This document shows, one piece after another, positions 1 through 7,157 of a stretch of DNA of 44,883 nucleotides. The stretch covers positions 1 through 44,883 of the forward strand of contig MPCW01000017.1 in assembly GCA_001874325.1 (NCBI GenBank). The letters run 5' to 3'. The position numbers were made by a program, and so were the translations under genes. The stretch is from Flavobacterium sp. MedPE-SWcel. Its GTDB lineage: Bacteria > Bacteroidota > Bacteroidia > Flavobacteriales > Flavobacteriaceae. The number at the start of each line of letters is the position of its first letter. Positions within the stretch are counted from its first letter, which is position 1. The notes under the pieces were generated by a model. That model did no database searches, was not told the DNA's origin, and saw only the letters and a program-made list of their open reading frames with translations.

Positions 1-10
1 AGACTGTGTC

Positions 11-27
11 TTGTAGTTATACTTTAT
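11..27. repeat. 17-bp direct repeat, left copy
   Basis: The sequence TTGTAGTTATACTTTAT occurs here and again, identically and in the same orientation, at 1358..1374. The two copies bracket the SPFH gene and its terminator. No transposase lies between them, so their origin is unclear. The region is AT-rich, which weakens the signal. Confidence 0.5.
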
Positions 28-54
28 ATATAATAGCTTTATTTTAGTTTAGAG

Positions 55-87
55 TAGTTGTATAATTTACTCTAATAGTTGTATAAT
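55..87. repeat. Pair of 12-bp direct repeats, 21-bp period
   Basis: TAGTTGTATAAT occurs at 55..66 and 76..87. The 21-bp period places both copies on the same face of the DNA helix, as expected for a tandem regulator site. The gene it might serve lies left of the window or is unknown. The sequence is AT-rich and chance similarity is possible. Confidence 0.35.
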
Positions 88-132
88 CATTTGCAAATAA
101 TAATCAATATTTATTTTAAAAATTAAGCAAAT

Positions 133-163
133 AAAAAAGGTGACTGTATAGCCACCTTTCTTT
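133..163 (-). terminator. Intrinsic terminator after SPFH gene
   Basis: On the minus strand AAAGGTG (from 159..153) pairs with CACCTTT (142..136) around a 10-nt loop, followed by a run of T (138..133). It lies 26 bp past the stop of the SPFH gene and fits a Rho-independent terminator for it. Confidence 0.75.
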
Positions 164-188
164 ATTTGAATATTTTGTTGATTATTTT

Positions 189-1169
189 TTATAGTTGATT
201 GCTATAAAAACCTAAATCCTTTTCTTCTTTTTGATTTGGAAATTTTATAATTTTTCTTGAATCATCTTGAGTTACCTCATTAGTTTTTTCTGATTTTGTA
301 AATGATTCTGCCATCATTTTATTAATCATCTCTTTACTTTCTTGAGGAGAAGTTGGCATCGATACAGGAGCACCATTATTACTCATAGATTGTAATGTAT
401 CATAATGTTGAGTAATCATAAGTAGGGCAGAAGCTTCAGTTGAATTAATTCCTGACTTACCTAATAAGTTAAGACTTTCTGTAAGACTTTTAGCAACCTC
501 TAGTCTTTGGTTAGCAACCCATTGTGATTCTAAACGTCTACTTTCAGATTCTGCTCTAGCCTTAGCTAAAATATTAATCTGTAAAGTTTCAGCTTCATAC
601 TCTGCTGCTGATTTTTCTAAATCTGCTGCATTAATCCTATTCATTGCATTTTTTACATGAATATCAGGATCAACATCAGTAGTTAATGTGTTGATAACAT
701 CATAACCAAAAGCATTAATTTTTTCTGATAAAGAATCATTTACAATAACTGCAATTTCATCTTTATTTTCAAAAACTTCATCAAGGTTAAGTTTAGGTAT
801 TTCTGCACGAACAATATTTGTAACATAAGCACTAATTTGTTCATACGGATTTTCCATATTGTAGTAAGCATCATAAACGTTGTCTTTAGATACTTTAAAT
901 TGTACAGATATAGTAAGCGTAACAAAAATGTTTTCTTTTGTTTTAGTTTCTATATGTACATCCAGTTGTTGAATTTTAAGGCTGAATTTTTCAGCTACCT
1001 TATCAATAAAAGGAATTTTAAATTGTAATCCGGCATGTCTCACATTTTGAAACTTACCAAATCTCTCAATTATTACTGCTGTGTGTTGTTTGACAGTAAA
1101 TGTACTGAGAAGAAAAACAAAAAATATAATAGCAATGGAGGGCAGAGCAAAATAGAAAATGTTTTCCAT
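189..1169 (-). CDS. SPFH/Band-7 (stomatin/HIR-like) membrane protein
   Basis: A 326-residue SPFH/Band-7 protein. One N-terminal membrane segment (about residues 7-25) is followed by the SPFH core starting with VKQHTAVIIERFGKF and running to about residue 200, then an Ala/Glu-rich helix (about 180-235) of the kind that oligomerises these proteins. The polar C-tail from about 270 is not recognisable. Family members form ring-like membrane scaffolds; the specific client here cannot be told. The layout matches stomatin and plant hypersensitive-induced-response proteins better than HflK/HflC, which come as a pair. It has its own terminator and is separated from gltX upstream by another terminator, so it is probably transcribed alone. 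ATG at 1169 gives a full-length N-terminal anchor. Confidence 0.88.
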   Translation of the reverse strand: MENIFYFALPSIAIIFFVFLLSTFTVKQHTAVIIERFGKFQNVRHAGLQFKIPFIDKVAEKFSLKIQQLDVHIETKTKENIFVTLTISVQFKVSKDNVYDAYYNMENPYEQISAYVTNIVRAEIPKLNLDEVFENKDEIAVIVNDSLSEKINAFGYDVINTLTTDVDPDIHVKNAMNRINAADLEKSAAEYEAETLQINILAKARAESESRRLESQWVANQRLEVAKSLTESLNLLGKSGINSTEASALLMITQHYDTLQSMSNNGAPVSMPTSPQESKEMINKMMAESFTKSEKTNEVTQDDSRKIIKFPNQKEEKDLGFYSNQL

Positions 1170-1554
1170 GATAAAAGTGGTATAAAGTGGTTAGATTCTT
1201 ATTAGGGGTTAAATTATTTATAAATTATAATCAAATAAGATTAATAATATCTATTGCATATCATCACTTGTTTTTAATAAAATCAACTAAAATTATTGTT
1301 CATTTTATTGTTAATAAAATTGTTAGTACTTCTTTAATCATTTCAAAAATAAACTATTTGTAGTTATACTTTATGATATAAATTGTTTTTTTTTGGTTAA
1401 TAATTAACTTTTTTTTTAAGATTTGATATAATTATTTACAATACAGATTATTATCTATTTTTTAAATTCAAGTAAATTATTATGTAGGACTTTAATTGCT
1501 AAAAATATTATGTTATTGTGATTTTTTATACTTTTTATATTAATTTTTTGTAAT
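1170..1554. other. AT-rich intergenic region, no gene seen
   Basis: About 385 bp of very AT-rich DNA between the gltX terminator and the SPFH start. It must hold the SPFH promoter, but no clear TAnnTTTG element on the minus strand stands out. The only other structure noticed is the second copy of a 17-bp direct repeat at 1358..1374. I see no coding potential or stable RNA fold. Confidence 0.6.
1358..1374. repeat. 17-bp direct repeat, right copy
   Basis: Identical to 11..27 (TTGTAGTTATACTTTAT) and in the same orientation, 1347 bp away, on the other side of the SPFH gene. Confidence 0.5.
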
Positions 1555-1588
1555 AAAAAAAGCCCCTTAGTACTAAGAGGCTTTTTTT
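1555..1588 (-). terminator. Intrinsic terminator after gltX
   Basis: A 22-bp near-palindrome at 1561..1582 is flanked by A7 on the left and T8 on the right. The single imperfect position is a G-U wobble when read on the minus strand and a C-A mismatch on the plus strand, so the hairpin is stronger as the terminator of gltX, whose stop lies about 16 bp upstream. Confidence 0.85.
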
Positions 1589-1603
1589 TGATAATTTTAG
1601 TTA

Positions 1604-3115
1604 CTATAATTTTGCAACTGCATTCTTTATTCTACCTATAGTTTCTTCTTTACCTATAAGCTCCATAATATCAAATACATGAGATCCTTTCATTGCTCCT
1701 ACAAGACTTAAACGTAATGAAGGCATAACTTTACCCATACCCAATTCTTTTTCTTGCATCCAAGCTTTTGCAACCACTTCTGTATTAGCAGATGAAAAAT
1801 CATCAGTAGCTTCTAGTACCGTTACTAGCTCTGTTAATATCTCATTAGTATTAGCTTTCCATTGTTTAGCAGCAGCCTTTTCATCATAACTAGTAGGTGA
1901 TTCAAAAAAGTAACTACTTAAATCCCATAGTTCATTAGGAAAAATAGCACGCTCTTTAACGATACCTACAATTTTAGTTACTTTTTCTATAGACTCAGTA
2001 ATACCTTTACTAGCAAGTACAGGCATAAACTGTTCAGCTAATACAGCATCATCAGTTTCTTGTATATAATGTTTGTTGATATTTTTTATCTTATCTGGAT
2101 CAAACTTAGCACCACCTTTTTGTACTTTATCAATATCAAAAAGTTGTATTAACTCTTCTAAATTAAATATTTCTAGATCATTACCAGGATTCCATCCTAA
2201 TAAAGCTAGGTAGTTAATAACAGTTTCAGGTAAATAACCCTCTTCTCTATAACCCATAGATTTGCTTCCATCAGGAGCATTCCATTCTAATGGAAATACT
2301 GGGAAACCAAATTTATCACCATCACGCTTACTTAATTTACCATTACCTACAGGTTTTAATATTAAAGGTAAATGAGCAAACTCTGGCGATTCCCATTCTA
2401 ATGCTTTATATAAAAGTACATGTAGTGGAAGAGAAGGTAACCATTCTTCACCACGAATAACATGCGAAGTTTCCATTAAATGATCATCTACTATATTAGC
2501 AAGATGATAAGTAGGCATACCATCACTTTTAAATAATACTTTATCATCAAGTAAGCTAGTTTCAAACTTTACATCACCTCTAACCATATCAGTTAAATGT
2601 ACTGTTTCGCCTACAGGCATCTTGAATCTAATAACATAAGCATCGCCATTATCAATACGTTGTTGAACTTCTTCAGAAGTCATTTTTAACGAATTATCTA
2701 ATGTATCACGATTTGAATGATTGTATATAAAGGTATTACCTTTTGCTTCTTCTTCTTTTCTTGCAGCACTAAGTGAATCGGCAGTATCAAAAGCATAATA
2801 AGCCCATCCAGAATCTATAAGCTGCTGTGCATATTGCTTGTAAGTATCTTTACGTTCGCTTTGTCGGTACGGTCCAAATTTTCCTTCTTTACCAACACCT
2901 TCGTCAAAAGGAATACCACACCAGTTTAAAGCATCAATAATATATTGTTCAGCTCCTTCTACATAGCGGTTCTGGTCGGTATCTTCAATTCTTAGGTAAA
3001 ATACACCATTATGTTTTTTTGCAAATAGGTAATTAAATAAGGCTGTGCGCACACCACCAATATGTAGTGGTCCTGTTGGGCTAGGTGCAAAACGCACACG
3101 TACTTGTTTTGACAT
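1604..3115 (-). CDS. gltX: Glutamate--tRNA ligase
   Basis: Charges tRNA-Glu with glutamate in the cytoplasm (class I aminoacyl-tRNA synthetase). The HIGH-type motif reads HIGG at residues 18-21 within RFAPSPTGPLHIGGVRTALF, and the KMSKS-type loop reads KLSKRDG at about 260-266. The length of 503 residues fits the bacterial enzyme. The frame stays open upstream to 3214, but conservation begins at MSKQVRVRFAPSPTG, so the ATG at 3115 is the start; a -7 promoter element at 3133..3140 also lies inside the longer frame. Monocistronic, divergent from the DUF4175 gene, and ended by a strong terminator. Confidence 0.97.
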   Translation of the reverse strand: MSKQVRVRFAPSPTGPLHIGGVRTALFNYLFAKKHNGVFYLRIEDTDQNRYVEGAEQYIIDALNWCGIPFDEGVGKEGKFGPYRQSERKDTYKQYAQQLIDSGWAYYAFDTADSLSAARKEEEAKGNTFIYNHSNRDTLDNSLKMTSEEVQQRIDNGDAYVIRFKMPVGETVHLTDMVRGDVKFETSLLDDKVLFKSDGMPTYHLANIVDDHLMETSHVIRGEEWLPSLPLHVLLYKALEWESPEFAHLPLILKPVGNGKLSKRDGDKFGFPVFPLEWNAPDGSKSMGYREEGYLPETVINYLALLGWNPGNDLEIFNLEELIQLFDIDKVQKGGAKFDPDKIKNINKHYIQETDDAVLAEQFMPVLASKGITESIEKVTKIVGIVKERAIFPNELWDLSSYFFESPTSYDEKAAAKQWKANTNEILTELVTVLEATDDFSSANTEVVAKAWMQEKELGMGKVMPSLRLSLVGAMKGSHVFDIMELIGKEETIGRIKNAVAKL

Positions 3116-3132
3116 TGTTAATAAGTTTTGGG

Positions 3133-3140
3133 CAAAGATA
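3133..3140 (-). promoter_or_regulatory. Bacteroidota -7 element for gltX
   Basis: On the minus strand this reads TATCTTTG, a perfect match to the TAnnTTTG consensus, ending 17 nt before the gltX ATG. No clear TTG -33 element is seen at the usual distance. It supports the downstream start codon for gltX. Confidence 0.55.
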
Positions 3141-3304
3141 CAATTATGAATTTTTCTGTTATGGCTATTTATAGCAGATATTTTCAACTGTTTTTGCAAA
3201 ACATTAATAATCAATCAGTATTGTATTATTTTGCTATTGCATAAACAGATATTTAACGTTTGTCTATAAAATATAAATTGTAATTTTATCAGTTATTAAC
3301 AATT

Positions 3305-6300
3305 GTGAGTAATTTGGAAACAAAAAACGTTATATATCAAAAGCTAGAGAGCTTTATTAAAAAATATTATACTAACGAACTTATACGTGGTAGTATATTT
3401 TTTATAGGGCTAGGGTTACTGTATTTTATTGTCACACTATTAATAGAATATTTTTTATGGTTGCCCGAAGGCGGACGTACTGCCTTGTTTTGGGTATTTA
3501 TAGCTGTAGAAGTTTTCTTGCTATTACGCTTTATACTCTTTCCTGTTTTTAAATTATTAAAACTACAGCGTGGTATAAACTATAAAGAAGCATCAGCAAT
3601 TATAGGTGACCATTTTACAGAAGTATCAGATAAGTTAACTAATTTCTTACAATTAAGTGGGCAGTCAGAACAGTCAGAACTATTAGCAGCTTCTATAGAA
3701 CAAAAAGCAAATAGTTTACAGCCCGTTCCATTTACTAATGCTATTAGTTTTAAAAAGAATATAAAATACATTCCATATGCTGCTGTACCGTTATTACTAA
3801 TTTTTGTTTTCATGATTAGTGGTAATTCATCAGTAATAACACAAAGTTTAGATAGGGTAGTGCATTATGATAAACATTATGCACCACCAGCACCATTTGA
3901 ATTTGTGGTACTCAACGATTCATTAAAAGCACAACAGGATACTGATTTTATATTACAAGTAAAAACACAAGGTAGTGTAGTTCCAGAAAACGCTATGATA
4001 ACTGTAGGCGAAGAGAACTATTATTTAGAAAGTGTAAAATCTGGAGTATTTCAATATCGATTTGAAAAACCATCAAAAAATATAGAATTTCAACTTGAGG
4101 CAAATAATGTTACATCACAACAATATGAGCTAGATGTAGTAGCAGTACCTACAATTGCTAATTTTGAAATGGTGTTAGATTATCCTAATTACTTGCGAAA
4201 ACAAAATGATGTTGTGCAAGGAACAGGTAATGCTGTAGTACCCGAAGGAACAAAAGTTATATGGAAAGTTGCTGCCTTAGCAACTACAAATATAGAGTGG
4301 ACATCAGGAAAAGACGTAACTAGCTTTAAACAAGAAGAAAAAGACTTTATTTTATCTAAAAATATAACGCATAATACAGATTATCAAATACTTACTTCTA
4401 ATAATAACGTAAAACATCACGAAAAACTACAATATCAGATAACAACCATCAAAGATCAGCACCCAACCATAACAGTTGGTACTGCTCCAGATAGTTTAAA
4501 GCTAAAACAAGAGGTATTAGTGGGTCAGGTTTCAGATGATTATGGACTTACTAAATTACAGTTAGTCTACTATCAGCAAAACAATCCTGATGTTACAGAG
4601 AAGCATATTATCAATATACAAAAAGAAACGTACGATCGTTTTGTGTACACATTCCCTAACGGATTAAACATTAAAGAAGGTGTGCCATATGAATACTATT
4701 TTGAAGTATTCGATAACGATGCATTACATAATTACAAAAGTACTAAGTCGTCAGTATTTTCGCATAGAGAAGCTACAGCCGATGAAAAGCAACAACAAGT
4801 ATTGCAAGAGCAAAATAGTAATATTAATAGTCTAGAAAAATCAATAAAAAATCAAGACAAGCAATTGAGCGAGTTAGACAAACTTCGCAAAATGGGCAAG
4901 GAGAAAAAAGATATTGATTTTAAAGACCAGAAGAAAATACAAGAATTCATCAATAGGCAAAAACAGCAAGAGGAGATGATGAAAGAGTTTTCTAAAAAAT
5001 TAGAAGAAAACTTAGAGCAGTTTAATCCTGAAAAGAAAGATGAATTTAAGGAAGAGCTGATGAAGCGTCTTGAAAAGAATGAAGAGGAAGCAGAGAAAAA
5101 CAAGAAACTTTTAGATGAACTAAAGAAGCTATCAGAAAAAATAAAGAAAGAAGAACTGTTTGAAAAAATAGACAAGTTTAAGCAAAAAGCAAAAAACCAA
5201 TCTAAAAACTTAGAGCAGTTAGTAGAGCTAACAAAGCGTTTTTATGTAGAGAAAAAGGCAGAACAAATTGCTGATAAATTACAAAAGCTAGCAGAGAAAC
5301 AAAAAGAACTTTCTGAAGACAAAGAGAACTCTGCCGAGAAGCAAGATGACATCAATAAAGACTTTGATAAGTTACAAGAAGAAATGCGTGACTTAGAAAA
5401 AGAAAATGAAGAACTGAAAAAGCCTATGGATATTCCTGCCGATGAAAAAAAGGAGGAAAAGATAGAAGAGGAAATGGAGAAGGCAAAGGATGATCTAGAA
5501 AAGGGAGATAAAGAGAAAGCAAAGAAAAAACAAAAATCTGCTGCTAAGAAAATGGAAGAAATGGGTGGACAGATGATGCAAATGATGATGAGCGGACAAA
5601 TGGAAATGATGGAAGAAGATGTAAAAATGCTTCGTCAAATATTAGATAATTTATTAGCCTATTCTTTTTCGCAAGAAGATGTAATGGATAAGTTTAAAGA
5701 AACTACATCACGATCGGCATCATTTAGTAAGTACTTAAAAAAGCAACAAAACCTAAAACAACAGTTCCGTCATGTAGACGATAGTATTTTTGCAATGTCG
5801 TTACGTAACCCAAAAATTACAGAAAAGGTAACCGAAGAAGTAGGTAATGTACATTACTATGTAGACAAAGCATTGGCAGATCTTGCCGATAATAAAATTC
5901 CAAGAGGAACATCAAACCAACAATACGCAATAACATCTGCTAATAAGCTAGCCGATTTTTTGAGTGATTTATTAAACAACATGCAGATGCAAATGCAAGG
6001 TATGGGTATGGGTAAACCACAGCAAGGCGAAGGTGAAGGAATGCAACTTCCAGATATTATAAAAAAACAAGAAGGACTATCTGAACAGATGAAGAAGGGA
6101 ATGAAAAAAGATGGTAAAAAAGGTGATGATGGTAAAGGCGAAAATGGAGAAAAAGGTAAGCCCGAAGAAGGGCAGGGTAAACCTGGTGGTGAAGGACAAG
6201 GTGGAGAAGGCGAAGGAGCAAAAGAAGGTGAAGCAGGAAAACTTTTAGAAATTTATAAAGAGCAACAACAACTTCGTGAAGCTTTACAAAGAGAATTAGA

Positions 6301-6637
6301 GAAGAAGGGAATGGGTGGTAGTGGTCAAAACGCATTACGTAAAATGAAGGCTATAGAAAAGCAATTGCTAAACAAAGGCTTTAATAACCAAACCCTACAG
6401 CATATACAAAATTTAAAACATGAGCTTTTAAAGTTAGATAAGGCAGTGCGTCAACAAGGAGAAGAAAACAAAAGACAGTCTCAAACAAATAAGAAAGATT
6501 TTAATAATCAATCAAATCAGTTACCAGAGGCGCTTAAAGAATATTTAAATAGCGTAGAGATTTTAAACCGTCAAGCATTACCTTTGCGCCCGAATTTTAA
6601 CCAAAGGGTACAAACCTATTTTAAGAACAATGATTAG
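3305..6637 (+). CDS. DUF4175-family large membrane/coiled-coil protein
   Basis: An 1110-residue protein of the DUF4175 type found in Bacteroidota; its function is unknown. Three membrane segments lie at about residues 30-50, 59-80 and 155-172. A beta-rich, probably extracytoplasmic region follows (about 180-490), then a very long Lys/Glu coiled coil (about 499-752), a Met-rich stretch (about 755-775) and a low-complexity Gly/Glu/Lys/Gln segment (about 899-978). The start is GTG at 3305, directly ahead of the first conserved helix; no ATG precedes it. The gene overlaps ybeY by 8 bp, so the two are probably translationally coupled. The antisense frames inside it come from the skewed Lys/Glu codon content and are not genes. 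Confidence 0.88.
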   Translation: MSNLETKNVIYQKLESFIKKYYTNELIRGSIFFIGLGLLYFIVTLLIEYFLWLPEGGRTALFWVFIAVEVFLLLRFILFPVFKLLKLQRGINYKEASAIIGDHFTEVSDKLTNFLQLSGQSEQSELLAASIEQKANSLQPVPFTNAISFKKNIKYIPYAAVPLLLIFVFMISGNSSVITQSLDRVVHYDKHYAPPAPFEFVVLNDSLKAQQDTDFILQVKTQGSVVPENAMITVGEENYYLESVKSGVFQYRFEKPSKNIEFQLEANNVTSQQYELDVVAVPTIANFEMVLDYPNYLRKQNDVVQGTGNAVVPEGTKVIWKVAALATTNIEWTSGKDVTSFKQEEKDFILSKNITHNTDYQILTSNNNVKHHEKLQYQITTIKDQHPTITVGTAPDSLKLKQEVLVGQVSDDYGLTKLQLVYYQQNNPDVTEKHIINIQKETYDRFVYTFPNGLNIKEGVPYEYYFEVFDNDALHNYKSTKSSVFSHREATADEKQQQVLQEQNSNINSLEKSIKNQDKQLSELDKLRKMGKEKKDIDFKDQKKIQEFINRQKQQEEMMKEFSKKLEENLEQFNPEKKDEFKEELMKRLEKNEEEAEKNKKLLDELKKLSEKIKKEELFEKIDKFKQKAKNQSKNLEQLVELTKRFYVEKKAEQIADKLQKLAEKQKELSEDKENSAEKQDDINKDFDKLQEEMRDLEKENEELKKPMDIPADEKKEEKIEEEMEKAKDDLEKGDKEKAKKKQKSAAKKMEEMGGQMMQMMMSGQMEMMEEDVKMLRQILDNLLAYSFSQEDVMDKFKETTSRSASFSKYLKKQQNLKQQFRHVDDSIFAMSLRNPKITEKVTEEVGNVHYYVDKALADLADNKIPRGTSNQQYAITSANKLADFLSDLLNNMQMQMQGMGMGKPQQGEGEGMQLPDIIKKQEGLSEQMKKGMKKDGKKGDDGKGENGEKGKPEEGQGKPGGEGQGGEGEGAKEGEAGKLLEIYKEQQQLREALQRELEKKGMGGSGQNALRKMKAIEKQLLNKGFNNQTLQHIQNLKHELLKLDKAVRQQGEENKRQSQTNKKDFNNQSNQLPEALKEYLNSVEILNRQALPLRPNFNQRVQTYFKNND

Positions 6638-7049
6638 TTTTAATTACGAAACCAGTTTTGAGCTGGATAACGAACCACAATTTGAAGACTGGATTAACCA
6701 AGTTATAGAATCTGAAGATAAAACAGTGGGGGAGATTAACTATGTTTTTTGTGATGACGAATACTTGTTACAAAAGAATATTGAGTTTCTAGATCACGAT
6801 ACACTTACTGATATTATTAGTTTCGACTATACATTAGGTAATTTAATAAGCGGAGATATTCTTATATCTGTAGAACGTGTGCGTGAAAATGCCGTAGAAT
6901 ATAAGGCTGCTTTTGATGAAGAATTAAAACGAGTTATGGCTCATGGCGTATTACACTACTGTGGTTATAAAGATAAATCAGAAGAAGATTCTGCGTTAAT
7001 GCGCACTAAAGAAGAAGAAAAAATCAAGTTGTTCCACGTGGAACGTTAA
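6630..7049 (+). CDS. ybeY: Endoribonuclease YbeY (rRNA maturation factor)
   Basis: A 139-residue YbeY, a metal-dependent single-strand RNase used in 16S rRNA 3'-end maturation and ribosome quality control. The active-site motif reads HGVLHYCGYKD at about residues 105-115. H105 and H109 match the first two zinc ligands, but the position of the third His (H124 in E. coli) is Asp115, so the site would be His-His-Asp. The start overlaps the DUF4175 gene by 8 bp. The last five residues, FHVER, are encoded by a parS-like palindrome (7030..7045), so the C-terminus has been shaped by a DNA site. Followed by mnmG, 108 bp downstream. Confidence 0.93.
   Translation: MISFNYETSFELDNEPQFEDWINQVIESEDKTVGEINYVFCDDEYLLQKNIEFLDHDTLTDIISFDYTLGNLISGDILISVERVRENAVEYKAAFDEELKRVMAHGVLHYCGYKDKSEEDSALMRTKEEEKIKLFHVER
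7030..7045. other. parS: parS-like centromere site 1
   Basis: TGTTCCACGTGGAACG, one base off the perfect palindrome TGTTCCACGTGGAACA. This is the sequence class bound by chromosomal ParB/Spo0J (consensus TGTTTCACGTGAAACA). It sits inside the 3' end of ybeY. Confidence 0.8.
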
Positions 7050-7074
7050 CCATTGTCGTTCCCGATTACATACG

Positions 7075-7090
7075 TGTTCCACGTGGAACA
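7075..7090. other. parS: parS-like centromere site 2 (perfect palindrome)
   Basis: TGTTCCACGTGGAACA, a perfect 16-bp palindrome that extends to 20 bp (7073..7092). It lies between ybeY and mnmG. Confidence 0.85.
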
Positions 7091-7119
7091 CGGAGTTAGG
7101 TTGCTTGAAAAAAATAATG

Positions 7120-7135
7120 CGTTCCACGTGGAACA
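7120..7135. other. parS: parS-like centromere site 3
   Basis: CGTTCCACGTGGAACA, 22 bp upstream of the mnmG start and one base off the perfect palindrome. The centre-to-centre spacings of sites 1-3 are 45 and 45 bp. Confidence 0.8.
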
Positions 7136-7157
7136 GTAAATAAAGAAGGAGAATATA

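Noticed and set aside
3116..3214. 33-residue N-terminal extension of GltX
   Set aside because: Conserved sequence begins at the ATG at 3115, and a promoter element lies within the extension.
4852..5175. Antisense open frame of 107 codons inside the DUF4175 gene
   Set aside because: It is rich in Ser/Phe, the mirror of Lys/Glu codons on the sense strand; no start signal or known domain.
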